A stretch of DNA of 64,000 bases, from assembly GCF_900110755.1 (NCBI RefSeq), contig NZ_FOFF01000018.1, positions 62,001 through 126,000 of the forward strand, given 5' to 3'. Both the position numbers and the translations under genes were made by a program. The stretch's first letter is position 1. Every line of letters starts with the position of its first letter. This stretch comes from Streptomyces sp. yr375. Its GTDB lineage: Bacteria; Actinomycetota; Actinomycetes; Streptomycetales; Streptomycetaceae. The notes beneath the pieces are model-generated. The model was not told the origin of the DNA and ran no database searches. It was given only the letters and a program-made list of their open reading frames with translations. This document shows positions 8,401-17,797 of the stretch, in pieces.

Positions 8401-9759
8401 GTGGGACGACTCTTCGGCACGGACGGCGTGCGCGGTGTCGCCAACGCGGATCTGACGGCGGAGATGGCGCTCGGCCTGTCCGTCGCGGCGGCGCACGTGC
8501 TGGCCGAGGCGGGTACGTTCCGGGGGCACCGGCCGGTGGCCGTGGTCGGACGGGATCCGCGTGCGTCCGGGGAGTTCCTGGAGGCCGCCGTGGTGGCGGG
8601 CCTGGCGAGTGCGGGTGTGGACGTGCTGAAGGTCGGCGTGCTGCCCACGCCCGCCGTCGCCTACCTCACCGGCGTGCTCGGCGCCGACCTGGGCGTGATG
8701 CTCTCCGCCAGCCACAACGCGATGCCCGACAACGGCATCAAGTTCTTCGCGCGCGGCGGCCACAAGCTCGCCGACGAGCTCGAGGACCGGATCGAGTCCG
8801 TCTACGACGAGCACCGCACCGGCGCGCCGTGGGACCGGCCGACCGGCAGTGGCGTCGGCCGCGTCCGCTCCTACGACGAGGGGTTCGACCGGTACGTCGC
8901 CCACCTCATCGCCGTCCTGCCGAACCGGCTCGACGGGCTGAAGATCGTCCTCGACGAGGCGCACGGCGCCGCTGCGTGGGTGTCGCCGGAGGCGTTCGCG
9001 CGGGCCGGCGCGGAGGTCGTGACCATCGGGGCCGAGCCGGACGGGCTCAACATCAACGACGGCTGCGGGTCCACGCACCTGGACAAGCTGAAGGCCGCGG
9101 TCATCGAGCACGGGGCCGCGCTCGGCATCGCGCACGACGGGGACGCCGACCGGTGCCTCGCCGTGGACCACACGGGCGAGGAGATCGACGGGGACCAGAT
9201 CCTCGCCGTGCTCGCGCTGTCCATGCGGGAGCGGGGGGTGCTGCGCTCGGACACCGTCGTCGCGACGGTCATGTCCAACCTCGGCTTCAAGCTGGCGATG
9301 GAGCGGGAGGGGATCCGGCTCGTGCAGGCCGCCGTCGGCGACCGGTATGTGCTGGAGGAGATGAAGGAGCACGGGTACGCGCTGGGCGGTGAGCAGTCCG
9401 GGCACGTGATCATCCTCGACCATGCGACGACGGGTGACGGGACGCTGACGGGGCTCATGCTGGCGGCTCGGGTCGTCCAGAGCGGGCGGTCGTTGCGGGA
9501 ACTGGCCGCTGTGATGGAGCGGTTGCCGCAGGTGCTGGTCAATGTGCCGGATGTCGATCGGGCTCGGGTCGGTTCTTCTGCCGAGCTTGCGGCGGCTGTT
9601 GGCGAGGCGGAGCGGGAACTCGGTTCCACCGGGCGGGTGTTGCTGCGGCCTTCCGGGACCGAGCCGCTTGTGCGGGTGATGGTTGAGGCCGCTGATATCG
9701 ATCAGGCTCGGGCTGTTGCCGGGCGGTTGGCGGATGTGGTGAAGTCCGCGCTCGGTTAA
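8401..9759 (+). CDS. glmM: phosphoglucosamine mutase
   Basis: 452 residues. It converts glucosamine-6-P to glucosamine-1-P for UDP-GlcNAc and peptidoglycan synthesis. The start is GTG at 8401, set by AGGAGG at 8391-8396; the 30 upstream in-frame codons are not conserved-looking. The protein opens MGRLFGTDGVRGVAN. The active-site phosphoserine is S104 in SASHNAMPDNG, the Mg loop is DGDADR, and the sugar-binding GEQSGH and phosphate-binding RPSGTEPLVRVM motifs follow. glmS, the preceding step, is 2.2 kb downstream. Confidence 0.95.
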   Translation: MGRLFGTDGVRGVANADLTAEMALGLSVAAAHVLAEAGTFRGHRPVAVVGRDPRASGEFLEAAVVAGLASAGVDVLKVGVLPTPAVAYLTGVLGADLGVMLSASHNAMPDNGIKFFARGGHKLADELEDRIESVYDEHRTGAPWDRPTGSGVGRVRSYDEGFDRYVAHLIAVLPNRLDGLKIVLDEAHGAAAWVSPEAFARAGAEVVTIGAEPDGLNINDGCGSTHLDKLKAAVIEHGAALGIAHDGDADRCLAVDHTGEEIDGDQILAVLALSMRERGVLRSDTVVATVMSNLGFKLAMEREGIRLVQAAVGDRYVLEEMKEHGYALGGEQSGHVIILDHATTGDGTLTGLMLAARVVQSGRSLRELAAVMERLPQVLVNVPDVDRARVGSSAELAAAVGEAERELGSTGRVLLRPSGTEPLVRVMVEAADIDQARAVAGRLADVVKSALG

Positions 9760-9807
9760 GTGCCGGGTGGGGGTGGGGGGTTCTGTCGTTTGCGGGCTGC
9801 GGGTTCG

Positions 9808-9870
9808 TTGTGGCTGGGTGCGCCCACGCGGCGGAGCCGCAAATCGACACAGCCCCGCGCCCCTGGGGCG
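9808..9870 (+). repeat. dispersed Streptomyces intergenic repeat
   Basis: This GC-rich element (GTGGCTGGGTGCGCCCACGC, then GGCGGAGCCGC, then ACACAGCCCCGCGCCCC) is one I recall from many streptomycete intergenic regions. It contains a short inverted repeat, GCGGCGGAGCCGC. It lies between the convergent glmM and DUF389 genes and may fold as a terminator for both. Confidence 0.6.
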
Positions 9871-9876
9871 TCTGCG

Positions 9877-10809
9877 CTAGCCCCTGATTGCACGTTGCCG
9901 TGCCCAAAGCGCTTTCTGGGCCAGTAGCGTCAGCGTGGAGGCCAGGATGATGCCCAGTAGGTTCAGTAGGAGTTGGGTTGTCGAGCCCCAGGTCTGTTCG
10001 GTGTCGCCGTAGCTGAGGGCCACGGCCGCGTTGGCGGCTGCCGGGACCGTCGTGACCGAGATGGCCACGCCCACCAGGGCACCGGACTTCGCGGAGGTCA
10101 GGGAGAGGGTGCCGGCGATGCCCGCGAGGACGGCGACGATGAAGGAGAACCAGTCCGGCGCGTAGACGAAGGCGGTCTGAGGGCGGTCGGCCTCCAACTG
10201 CTCCTTGCTGAACAGGGCCAGGGCGTCCATGAAGAGGCTGAAGCCCACCGTCACCGCCATCGCCACCGCGAAGCCGGCCAGCAGGGCGATCAGTGAGCGC
10301 AGGGCCAGTCGGGGAGCGCGCTGCACGATCGACGTGGAGATGCCGGCCAGCGGGCCGAACTCGGGGCCCACGGCCATCGCCCCCACGATCAGGACCGCGT
10401 TGTCGAGCACCACACCGCAGGCCGCGATCATCGTGGCGAGGGTGATGAACGCGACGTAGGTGATGGAGAGCGTCGACTCCTCGTGGGTGGCGTCCGTGAG
10501 GTGCTCCCACAGGACCGCGTCGGCGCCCTCGCCGGGCGCCTCCGCCTCGGCCTTGTCGGCGCGCAGGGAGAGCGACAGGTCGATGTTCTCGACGGCGATC
10601 GAGCCGGTCTTGTCCAGCCCCAACTGCTGGAGGCGGGTGAGGAGTTCGTCCCCCGCCTCGCGTGCCACGTCGCACAGGACGACGTCGCCGGCCGGGTTGC
10701 GGGCCGCGCCCGGCACCACCACGAGGTGGGTGGTGCCGACGGTGTTCTCGATCAGGTGGACCACGTCGTCGGTCCGGTCCGACGGTGTGATCAGGCGCAG
10801 GTGCAGCAT
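9877..10809 (-). CDS. DUF389 family membrane protein
   Basis: 310 residues. A soluble N-terminal ~110 residues (MLHLRLITPSDRTDDVVHLI) resembles the ferredoxin-like domain found before DUF389. About six transmembrane helices (120-305) follow, with the family hallmark AVLIVGAMAVGPEFGPLAGI. Function is not established for the family; transport has been suggested. It lies 16 nt downstream of coaA on the same strand, so the two are probably co-transcribed. Confidence 0.85.
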   Translation of the reverse strand: MLHLRLITPSDRTDDVVHLIENTVGTTHLVVVPGAARNPAGDVVLCDVAREAGDELLTRLQQLGLDKTGSIAVENIDLSLSLRADKAEAEAPGEGADAVLWEHLTDATHEESTLSITYVAFITLATMIAACGVVLDNAVLIVGAMAVGPEFGPLAGISTSIVQRAPRLALRSLIALLAGFAVAMAVTVGFSLFMDALALFSKEQLEADRPQTAFVYAPDWFSFIVAVLAGIAGTLSLTSAKSGALVGVAISVTTVPAAANAAVALSYGDTEQTWGSTTQLLLNLLGIILASTLTLLAQKALWARQRAIRG

Positions 10810-10825
10810 GGGGGCAGGGTAGCCG

Positions 10826-11815
10826 TCAGAGTTTGCGCAGGCGCAGGCGCTGCACCTTGTGGTCCGGGCCCTTGCGGACCACGAGGGTGGCCCGGCCGCG
10901 GGTGGGGGCGATGTTCTCCACCAGGTTGGGCTTGTTGATGGTGTGCCAGAGGGTGCGGGCGTAGTCGACGGCCTCCTCCTCGGAGACCTGGGTGTACTTC
11001 GTGAAGTACGAGTCGGGGTTCTGGAAGGCGGTCTGGCGCAGTTTCCGGAACCGGCTGAGGTACCAGCGCTCGATGTCCTCGGCGCTCGCGTCGACGTACA
11101 CGCTGAAGTCGAAGTAGTCGGCGAGGCCGACGCGGGTGCGGCCGTCCTTGCCGGGGAGGGCGGGCTGCAGGACGTTCAGGCCCTCGACGATGAGGATGTC
11201 GGGGCGGCGGACGGTGAGCCTGCGGTCCGGGACGATGTCGTAGATCAGGTGGGAGTAGACGGGCGCTGTGACCTCGTCCTTGCCCGCCTTGATGTCGGCC
11301 ACGAAGCGGGTCAGGGCGCGGCGGTCGAAGGACTCGGGGAAACCTTTCCGCGCCATCAGGCCGCGGGCCTCCAGTTCCCTGGTGGGGAGCAGGAAGCCGT
11401 CCGTGGTGACCAGCTCCACGCGGGGGTGTTCCGGCCAGCGGGACAGGAGCGCCTGGAGGAGCCGGGCGACGGTGGACTTCCCCACGGCCACGGAGCCGGC
11501 GACGCCTATCACGAAGGGGGTGCCGGACTGCGAGCCCTGTTCGCCGAGGAAGGTGTTGAGGGCGCCGCGCAGGCCGTCGGTGGCGCCGACGTAGAGGTTG
11601 AGGAGGCGGGAGAGCGGGAGGTAGATGTCGCGCACCTCGTCGAGGTCGATGACGTCGCCGAGTCCGCGCAGCTTCTCGACCTCCTCGGCCGTCAGCGGCA
11701 ACGGCGTCTTCTCGCGCAGCGCGCTCCACTCGCTTCGGGTGAGGTCGACGTAGGGAGTCGCCTCCGGCCTGTGCCGGTGGGCGCTCCGGGGCATCGGGGA
11801 GACCGGGGAGATCAC
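10826..11815 (-). CDS. coaA: pantothenate kinase, type I
   Basis: 329 residues from GTG. It phosphorylates pantothenate in the first step of CoA synthesis. The P-loop GVAGSVAVGKST spans about 104-115. VTTDGFLLP, the YDFSVYVDA segment and ILIVEGLNVLQ fit the bacterial type I enzyme. An alternative start is the ATG at MPRSAHRHRP, 8 codons in. It is divergent from glmS (155-nt gap). acpS, another CoA-linked gene, lies 5.5 kb away. Confidence 0.93.
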   Translation of the reverse strand: MISPVSPMPRSAHRHRPEATPYVDLTRSEWSALREKTPLPLTAEEVEKLRGLGDVIDLDEVRDIYLPLSRLLNLYVGATDGLRGALNTFLGEQGSQSGTPFVIGVAGSVAVGKSTVARLLQALLSRWPEHPRVELVTTDGFLLPTRELEARGLMARKGFPESFDRRALTRFVADIKAGKDEVTAPVYSHLIYDIVPDRRLTVRRPDILIVEGLNVLQPALPGKDGRTRVGLADYFDFSVYVDASAEDIERWYLSRFRKLRQTAFQNPDSYFTKYTQVSEEEAVDYARTLWHTINKPNLVENIAPTRGRATLVVRKGPDHKVQRLRLRKL

Positions 11816-11970
11816 ACTCCATTGTGAACGGAGTTTGAACGGGGCGGCGGGTGGGGTCCGTCACGGTCCGGGGGTAGGGGTGAGGTTAGGGGGCGTTCGG
11901 GCGTGGGAATTTCCGAAATCGGGCACGTGGAGGGTCTTTCGGGGCGGGGATCGGTCGTAGGCTGCCGCGC

Positions 11971-13818
11971 ATGTGCGGAATCGTGGGATACGTGGGGTCT
12001 CAGTCGGCGCTCGACGTCGTCATGGCCGGACTGAAGCGGCTGGAGTACCGGGGGTACGACTCGGCGGGTGTCGCCGTGCCGGCCGACGGGGGGCTGGCCG
12101 CCGCGAGGAAGGCGGGCAAGCTCGTCAATCTGGAGAAGGAGCTGACGGAACGGCCGTTGCCGGCCGGGACGACGGGCATCGGGCACACGCGGTGGGCCAC
12201 CCATGGCGGGCCCACCGACGCCAACGCCCATCCTCATCTCGACAACGCGGGGCGCGTCGCCGTCGTGCACAACGGGATCATCGAGAACTTCGCCGCGCTG
12301 CGGGGCGAGCTGGCCGAGCGGGGGCACGAGCTGCTCTCCGAGACCGACACCGAGGTCGTGGCGCATCTGCTCGCCGAGGAGTTCTCCGTGACCGCCGACC
12401 TGGCGGAGTCCATGCGGCTGGTGTGCCGGCGGCTGGAGGGGGCGTTCACGCTGGTCGCGGTGCATGCCGACGAGCCCGATGTGGTGGTCGGCGCGCGGCG
12501 GAACTCACCACTGGTGGTGGGCGTTGGAGAGGGTGAGGCCTTTCTCGCCTCGGACGTCGCCGCGTTCATCGCCCACACGCGGTCGGCGATCGAGCTGGGT
12601 CAGGACCAGGTGGTGGAGCTGCGCAGGGACGGCGTGACGGTGACCGGGTTCGACGGCCGTCCGGCGGACGTGCGCTCGTATCACGTCGACTGGGACGCGT
12701 CGGCGGCCGAAAAGGGGGGGTATGACTACTTCATGCTCAAGGAGATCGCCGAGCAGCCCAAGGCTGTCGCCGATACCCTGCTGGGCCGTATCGACGCCTC
12801 GGGTGCGCTGACCCTCGACGAGGTGCGGATCCCGGCCGCCGAGCTGCGGAAGGTCGACAAGGTCGTCATCGTCGCGTGCGGTACGGCCTTCCACGCGGGC
12901 CTCATCGCCAAGTACGCCATCGAGCACTGGACGCGCATCCCGTGCGAGGTGGAGCTGGCCAGCGAGTTCCGCTACCGGGATCCGATCCTCGACTCGACGT
13001 CGCTCGTCATCGCCATCTCGCAGTCCGGCGAGACGATGGACACGCTGATGGCGCTGCGGCATGCGCGCGAGCAGGGGTCCAAGGTGCTGGCCATCTGCAA
13101 CACCAACGGCTCGACCATCCCGCGTGAGTCGGACGCGGTGCTGTACACGCACGCCGGGCCGGAGGTGGCGGTCGCCTCGACGAAGGCGTTCCTGACGCAA
13201 CTGGTCGCCTGCTATCTGGTCGCGCTGTACCTCGGCCAGGTGCGCGGCACCAAGTGGGGGGACGAGATCCAGGACGTCGTCCGGGACCTCGCGCAGATCT
13301 CCGGCTCCGTCGACCGGGTGCTGGAGACCATGGAGCCGGTGCGGGAGCTGGCGCGGTCGCTCGCCGACAAGGACACGGTGCTGTTCCTGGGGCGGCACGT
13401 GGGGTATCCCGTCGCGCTGGAGGGTGCGCTGAAGCTGAAGGAGCTGGCGTACATGCACGCGGAGGGGTTCGCCGCGGGGGAGCTGAAGCACGGGCCGATC
13501 GCGCTCATCGAGGAGGATCTGCCGGTGGTGGTGGTCGTGCCGTCGCCGCGCGGGCGGTCCGTCCTCCACGACAAGATCGTGTCCAACATCCAGGAGATCC
13601 GGGCCCGGGGTGCGCGCACGATCGTGATCGCGGAGGAGGGGGACGAGGCGGTGGTGCCGTACGCCGACCATCTCGTCCGGATCCCCGTCACGCCGACCCT
13701 GCTCCAGCCGCTGGTGGCCACGGTGCCGTTGCAGGTCTTCGCGTGCGAACTGGCGACGGCTCGCGGCAACGAGGTGGACCAGCCGCGCAACCTGGCGAAG
13801 TCGGTGACGGTGGAGTAG
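11971..13818 (+). CDS. glmS: glutamine-fructose-6-phosphate aminotransferase (isomerising)
   Basis: 615 residues. It makes glucosamine-6-P from Fru-6-P and Gln. The Ntn glutaminase domain (about 1-240) begins with Cys2 (MCGIVGYVG), followed by two SIS isomerase domains (about 290-425 and 460-600). The C-terminal PRNLAKSVTVE closes the active site as in the family. A -10-like TAGGCT at 11953-11958 would place transcription only a few bases before the ATG, so the mRNA may have almost no leader. There is no glmS ribozyme in the 155-nt upstream gap. Confidence 0.95.
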   Translation: MCGIVGYVGSQSALDVVMAGLKRLEYRGYDSAGVAVPADGGLAAARKAGKLVNLEKELTERPLPAGTTGIGHTRWATHGGPTDANAHPHLDNAGRVAVVHNGIIENFAALRGELAERGHELLSETDTEVVAHLLAEEFSVTADLAESMRLVCRRLEGAFTLVAVHADEPDVVVGARRNSPLVVGVGEGEAFLASDVAAFIAHTRSAIELGQDQVVELRRDGVTVTGFDGRPADVRSYHVDWDASAAEKGGYDYFMLKEIAEQPKAVADTLLGRIDASGALTLDEVRIPAAELRKVDKVVIVACGTAFHAGLIAKYAIEHWTRIPCEVELASEFRYRDPILDSTSLVIAISQSGETMDTLMALRHAREQGSKVLAICNTNGSTIPRESDAVLYTHAGPEVAVASTKAFLTQLVACYLVALYLGQVRGTKWGDEIQDVVRDLAQISGSVDRVLETMEPVRELARSLADKDTVLFLGRHVGYPVALEGALKLKELAYMHAEGFAAGELKHGPIALIEEDLPVVVVVPSPRGRSVLHDKIVSNIQEIRARGARTIVIAEEGDEAVVPYADHLVRIPVTPTLLQPLVATVPLQVFACELATARGNEVDQPRNLAKSVTVE

Positions 13819-13921
13819 GGGGTGGTGGAGCAGAGGGGGGAGAAGGGGGCGGTGCGTGCGGTTGTGCCTAGGCTCTGAAGCTGCTCAAGTCGCTTGGCTG
13901 GTGCGGAGTTTGACGGTCACG

Positions 13922-14266
13922 ATGATGCGTATGACAGGAATCGCGGGGCTGAAGAAGAAGCAGGACTTCGTGCTGGTCGTCCGGGACGCCGATGTGATCG
14001 TGGCGGCGCTGCGGGAGGCGCTGGCCGAGGCCTCCGACGGGGAGCGGGCGGGGCTGGCACGCGCCGTCGCGCTCGCCGAGGCCAAGGCCGCCGCCGACAC
14101 GTCCCGGTTGCGCGCCGACTGGGTCCACGCCCGGCTGGCCGCCGTCGGTTTCACGGGGGACGTCGGCTCGGTCGACGCGGTGAGGGTGCTGCGGAAGGCG
14201 GAGCCGACGCTGAGTCTGCTGGCGGCGGTTCTGCTGCAGAAGGATGCGGTGGCTCGTTCGGAGTGA
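13922..14266 (+). CDS. conserved small hypothetical protein
   Basis: 114 residues (MMRMTGIAGLKKKQDFVLVVRD). It is mostly helical: an Ala/Glu/Arg-rich middle (AALREALAEASDGERAGLARAVALAEAKAAAD) suggests a helical hairpin, and a globular C-terminal half ends LSLLAAVLLQKDAVARSE. I chose ATG 13922 because GGAG lies 13 nt upstream; the ATGs at 13925 and 13931 are alternatives. It is not recognised. It converges on the M16 gene across a run of 12 Gs. Confidence 0.7.
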   Translation: MMRMTGIAGLKKKQDFVLVVRDADVIVAALREALAEASDGERAGLARAVALAEAKAAADTSRLRADWVHARLAAVGFTGDVGSVDAVRVLRKAEPTLSLLAAVLLQKDAVARSE

Positions 14267-14273
14267 TCCACCC

Positions 14274-14285
14274 GGGGGGGGGGGG
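14274..14285. repeat. G12 homopolymer between convergent genes
   Basis: Twelve consecutive Gs fill the gap between the stop at 14266 and the TAG at 14286-14288 of the opposite gene. This is prone to replication slippage and sequencing error. It touches neither reading frame. Confidence 0.9.
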
Positions 14286-16088
14286 CTAGCGTTGTCTGCG
14301 GGTTTTTCGGGCCGTGTGCAGTTTCCAGGTGGCGAAGGCCAGGGGGAGTTCCAGGATCCAGACGCCGACGACCGCGTCCCACTCCGGGGCGGCGGCCGCG
14401 GACTCGTCGGCGGTGATGATTCCGCAGAGCAGGCCCCAGGACAGTGCCAGCAGGCCGACGAGGCAGAGGGCGGTGGTCCAGGCCCAGGTGGTGGCGGCGC
14501 CTGTGGCGGACTGCCTTGCGGCGGTCTGGTTGCGGGGCTGCGGCTGGGGGATGTGGTCGGGGGCGCGGGCCGGCATGCGTACCGTCGCCTCGGAGGGGAC
14601 GGCCGCGTCCAGTGCCGCTATGCGTTCCGGGGTCACCCCCCGGTACAGCGTGGGTTCCACGGTGACCGAGAAGCCGTCGTGGCCGGTGAGGCTGCGGGCG
14701 CCGTCGGGGCGGGTGGTCATCGCGGCGCAGGCGTCGTAGCGGACGGTGATCGGGCCGCGCGGGGTCAGGAGGCTGACGCCCTCGGCGCCGATGACCAGGG
14801 TGACCTGCTCGTCCTCCAGGGACTGGTGGCGGGTGCCGGTGACGGTGGCGGAGGTGCTGGAGAACTGGGGGGCGAGGGTGAGGCCCGCCCAGTCGACGCC
14901 CCGGCCGGGGACCTGGAGCAGCGCGCTGTCCCAGGCCTCGCGGGCGACCTCGCGCAGGTCGTCCAGGGTCACCGCGTTCAGCTCCGCCTTGTGCTGCTCG
15001 GGGGTGAGGATGCGGTGCCCGAGAAGCAGGCTCAGGGCGTACGAGGGGAGGGTGGCGGCCGCGAGGTCGGGGGTGTCGTACCGCTTGAGGAGTTTGGTGC
15101 GGACGGAGTCCAGTTCGGACTGCTCGATGCGGCCCGCGCGGAGGCGGGCGAGGGTGTCGACGAAGCCGCCGACGACCGCGTCCTGCTTCTGCGGGAGGGC
15201 GTCGGCGTACGCGGTGAGGGTGGCGAAGTCGGCGTCGCGCGGGGAGTAGTCGGCCTCCGCGGTGTAGGAGTAGCCGCCCTCCTGGCGCAGGTCCTGGAAC
15301 AGGGCCCGGCCCAGGACGTCCGCGAAGACGCCGGCCGCGGTCGAGCGGCGCAGCACGGAGGTGAGGACGACGTGGCCGTCGTCGCCGCTGATGTACGCGG
15401 GGGTGGTGGGCAGCGCGCTGGTCGCGGCGGGGGCGGGGAAGCGGGTGCCCTCGGGGAGGGTCAGGTCCAGGCCCTCGGGGACGTGGTCGCTGGTGATCCA
15501 GAGGACCGCGTTGTCGCGGGTGAAGCGGGTCCGCGCCCAGTCGCGCACCTGGTCGGGGGTCAGGCTCCAGGTGCCCAGCTCGTTGTAGCTGGGCAGGCCG
15601 TAGCCCTGCGCGCCGTAGCGCCACAGCGGCATCCGGTGCTGGGGGCCGCCGCCGCGGCCGGCCGCCTCCGTGCGGAGGATCTCCTTCTCCGTCTCCAGCC
15701 GCTGCATCGGCAGGTCGCGCAGCGCCGCGCACACGCTGTTGAGGTACGTGACGACCTCGTCCTCGCTGCCGTGGACGTGGAAGAGGGTGTACGTGTTCGC
15801 CGTCGCGCCGTTGTAGTGCAGGTCGGACAGGCCGAGGCGGTGCAGGGCGAGGTGCTCGACGAGGTGGGTGAGGCCGGCGGTGGCCAGCGTCTCGTCGGCC
15901 TGGCCCACCCGGAAGAAGAGACCGGCGGTGATCTCGTTGCCGGACGCGGACGCGGACGCGGACGCGGAGGCGGTCGCGGGGGCGGAGGCGTAGAGGGTGG
16001 GGATGTGGTGGGTGGTGGTGTGGGAGACGAGGCCGGTGAGGGGCGTGAGGGCGGTGAGGTCGTCTTGCTTGTGCGGGTTCGTGGTCAT
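14286..16088 (-). CDS. M16 (insulinase/pitrilysin-like) peptidase homologue with C-terminal membrane anchor
   Basis: 600 residues from ATG 16088. The inverted zinc motif HxxEH is intact at H75-E78-H79 (HLVEHLALHR). A downstream EKEILRTEA segment (about 134-142) could give the third ligand. A second, inactive-type M16 half follows (about 290-480). The last ~80 residues hold two hydrophobic helices (WAWTTALCLVGLLALSWGLL; VVGVWILELPLAFATW), unusual for M16, which are normally soluble. A Ser-Ala repeat at 39-50 comes from a GGACGC microsatellite. Its ATG overlaps the upstream gene's TGA, so translation is coupled. Confidence 0.82.
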   Translation of the reverse strand: MTTNPHKQDDLTALTPLTGLVSHTTTHHIPTLYASAPATASASASASASGNEITAGLFFRVGQADETLATAGLTHLVEHLALHRLGLSDLHYNGATANTYTLFHVHGSEDEVVTYLNSVCAALRDLPMQRLETEKEILRTEAAGRGGGPQHRMPLWRYGAQGYGLPSYNELGTWSLTPDQVRDWARTRFTRDNAVLWITSDHVPEGLDLTLPEGTRFPAPAATSALPTTPAYISGDDGHVVLTSVLRRSTAAGVFADVLGRALFQDLRQEGGYSYTAEADYSPRDADFATLTAYADALPQKQDAVVGGFVDTLARLRAGRIEQSELDSVRTKLLKRYDTPDLAAATLPSYALSLLLGHRILTPEQHKAELNAVTLDDLREVAREAWDSALLQVPGRGVDWAGLTLAPQFSSTSATVTGTRHQSLEDEQVTLVIGAEGVSLLTPRGPITVRYDACAAMTTRPDGARSLTGHDGFSVTVEPTLYRGVTPERIAALDAAVPSEATVRMPARAPDHIPQPQPRNQTAARQSATGAATTWAWTTALCLVGLLALSWGLLCGIITADESAAAAPEWDAVVGVWILELPLAFATWKLHTARKTRRQR

Positions 16089-17104
16089 CGGGTGTCGCCT
16101 CCCCGGCTTTCCAGCGCGGACTTGCGGAAGTTGAGGAACGCCGACTTCTTGTCGGGCAGGTACTGCCACGGGAACTCGGACGCGCGGTCGCCGAGGGACG
16201 CGAAGTGCGGGGCCGCGTCCGCGAAGTGGTTGCCGAGCGAGAAGGCGAACGCGAACGCGTTGTGCGCGCCGATCGAGTTCCAGTCGGGCCGGTGGTCCGG
16301 GTGCAGTACGGAGACCTGGGCGGCGAAGCGCAGGTCGTCGCGGACCGGCAGGCCCCGCATATAGGCCGCGCCCTCGCCGCCCGGCAGGTCGAGCCACTGC
16401 TCGATGTGGACGAGGGCGACCAGAGCGGCGGCGTTCGAACCGTCGGGGGCGGCGGTCGCGCACTCGCGGGCGAAGCCGTGCGCCGCGTCCCACGAGCCGC
16501 TCCACTTCGGGCACAACTGCTGGAGCAGTTGCGTCTGGGCGCGGTAGTGGTGGGGGTGGTGGGCGGCCAGCCGGTCGTAGCGGCGGCGGGCCTCCGCCTG
16601 CCCCAGTTGCAGGCCGCGCGCGGTCATCAGGCGGGCGGTCCAGGCGGGGGCGTACGCGGGGTGCTCGGCGCACACCTCGATCAGTATCTGCTCGGCCCGC
16701 CGCAGCCAGTCGTGGAACTGGCCGAACTGCTCCCGCGAGACGTGCTGGGCGCGGGCGCCGCTGCGGATGTCCCAGCCGATGTAGACGTACCGCTCGGCGA
16801 GGAGGGTGCGCGGGAGCGGGTCGGCGGGCTGGTCGGCGGCGGCCCGCTCCAGGAAGTTCTCGACGCCGGGGATGTCGGCGAGGAGGCTGGTGGCCGAGGC
16901 GAGTTCGTCGACGGAGTCGAGCGCCGCGAAGTAGTCCCGGACGGCCGGCCAGTCTCCGGCCTGCGCGGCGGTGCGCAGCGGGATCAGCTCGGGGGTGTTG
17001 TCGTACGGGTCGAATGTCGGCCCCGACCCCGACCCCGGTCCCTGCCCCGGTCCCGGCCCTGAAGAGCCCGCGCCCGTGGGATTGGTGCTGGTGGTGCTGG
17101 TCAT
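16085..17104 (-). CDS. TPR-like hypothetical protein (DUF4034-like) coupled to the M16 homologue
   Basis: 339 residues from ATG 17104; a GTG at 17125 is an alternative. A low-complexity Gly/Pro/Ser stretch (about 8-30) is followed by an all-helical region with repeated Trp/Tyr/Ala-rich helical pairs. Examples are AAQAGDWPAVRDYFAAL and HPAYAPAWTARLMTARGLQL. I recall similar proteins labelled DUF4034, of unknown function. The stop overlaps the ATG of the M16 homologue by 4 nt (ATGA), so the two form one unit and probably act together, perhaps as adaptor and surface protease. That role is inference. Confidence 0.75.
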   Translation of the reverse strand: MTSTTSTNPTGAGSSGPGPGQGPGSGSGPTFDPYDNTPELIPLRTAAQAGDWPAVRDYFAALDSVDELASATSLLADIPGVENFLERAAADQPADPLPRTLLAERYVYIGWDIRSGARAQHVSREQFGQFHDWLRRAEQILIEVCAEHPAYAPAWTARLMTARGLQLGQAEARRRYDRLAAHHPHHYRAQTQLLQQLCPKWSGSWDAAHGFARECATAAPDGSNAAALVALVHIEQWLDLPGGEGAAYMRGLPVRDDLRFAAQVSVLHPDHRPDWNSIGAHNAFAFAFSLGNHFADAAPHFASLGDRASEFPWQYLPDKKSAFLNFRKSALESRGGDTR

Positions 17105-17264
17105 GCCTCCGCCCCCTGGCGTCACTGTCCGCGGCGCGCGGGCTGGCCCCCCAGGGCGCGCGGCGGGTTCGTCATGTTCCTGACGTCATGTTCCTGACGT
17201 CGTCGTCACGTCGTCGTCTTCTGCTCGGCGTCGTCAAGTTCGGCTTGAGGGCGTCGAGTTCACG

Positions 17265-17295
17265 TTGACGTGATCATGCTGCCGCAGGCTAGCAG
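17265..17295 (+). promoter_or_regulatory. possible promoter of acpS
   Basis: TTGACG (17265-17270), a 19-nt spacer and TAGCAG (17290-17295) lie 35 nt before acpS. The spacer is longer than ideal. Upstream, a 14-bp unit GTCATGTTCCTGAC is repeated head to tail at 17171-17198. Confidence 0.45.
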
Positions 17296-17329
17296 CCGAC
17301 TGTGACAGTGCGGCCTTAGGGTGCTCGGC

Positions 17330-17701
17330 ATGAGCATCATCGGGGTCGGTATCGACGTTGCCGAGATCGAGCGGTTCGCGGCGTCGATGGAACGGACGCC
17401 CGGGCTTGCCCAGCGGCTGTTCCTGGAGAGCGAGTTGTTGCTGCCGAGCGGCGAGCGGCGGGGCGCTGCCTCGCTGGCGGCGCGGTTCGCGGCGAAGGAG
17501 GCGTTGGCCAAGGCGCTGGGGGCACCGCCCGGGCTGTTGTGGACGGACGCGGAGGTGTACGTCGAGGACAACGGGCGGCCTCGGTTGCGGGTGCGGGGGA
17601 CTGTCGCCGCGCGGGCGGCCGAACTGGGCGTTCGGTCGTGGCATGTGTCGTTGAGTCATGACGCGGGTGTCGCTTCGGCGGTGGTGATCGCGGAGGGGTG
17701 A
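17330..17701 (+). CDS. acpS: holo-[acyl-carrier-protein] synthase
   Basis: 123 residues from ATG 17330 (MSIIGVGIDVAEIERF). It transfers 4'-phosphopantetheine from CoA to fatty-acid ACP. The Mg-binding D9 and the ARFAAKEALAKALG motif with its conserved Glu are present. The length fits the AcpS trimer family, not Sfp. It is followed by nnrD, the usual actinobacterial order. Confidence 0.94.
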   Translation: MSIIGVGIDVAEIERFAASMERTPGLAQRLFLESELLLPSGERRGAASLAARFAAKEALAKALGAPPGLLWTDAEVYVEDNGRPRLRVRGTVAARAAELGVRSWHVSLSHDAGVASAVVIAEG

Positions 17702-17797
17702 TGGGCGGGGGCTGGTCCCCACGCGCGGACGGGGCTGATGGGCGTGGGGTGAGCTGACCGGGTGCGGTGGTGGGGGCCGTCGGGGGAGACTCGGGGT

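Noticed and set aside
11816..11970. glmS ribozyme
   Set aside because: The region is only 155 nt, shared with divergent coaA, and lacks the conserved core; actinobacteria are not known to use it.
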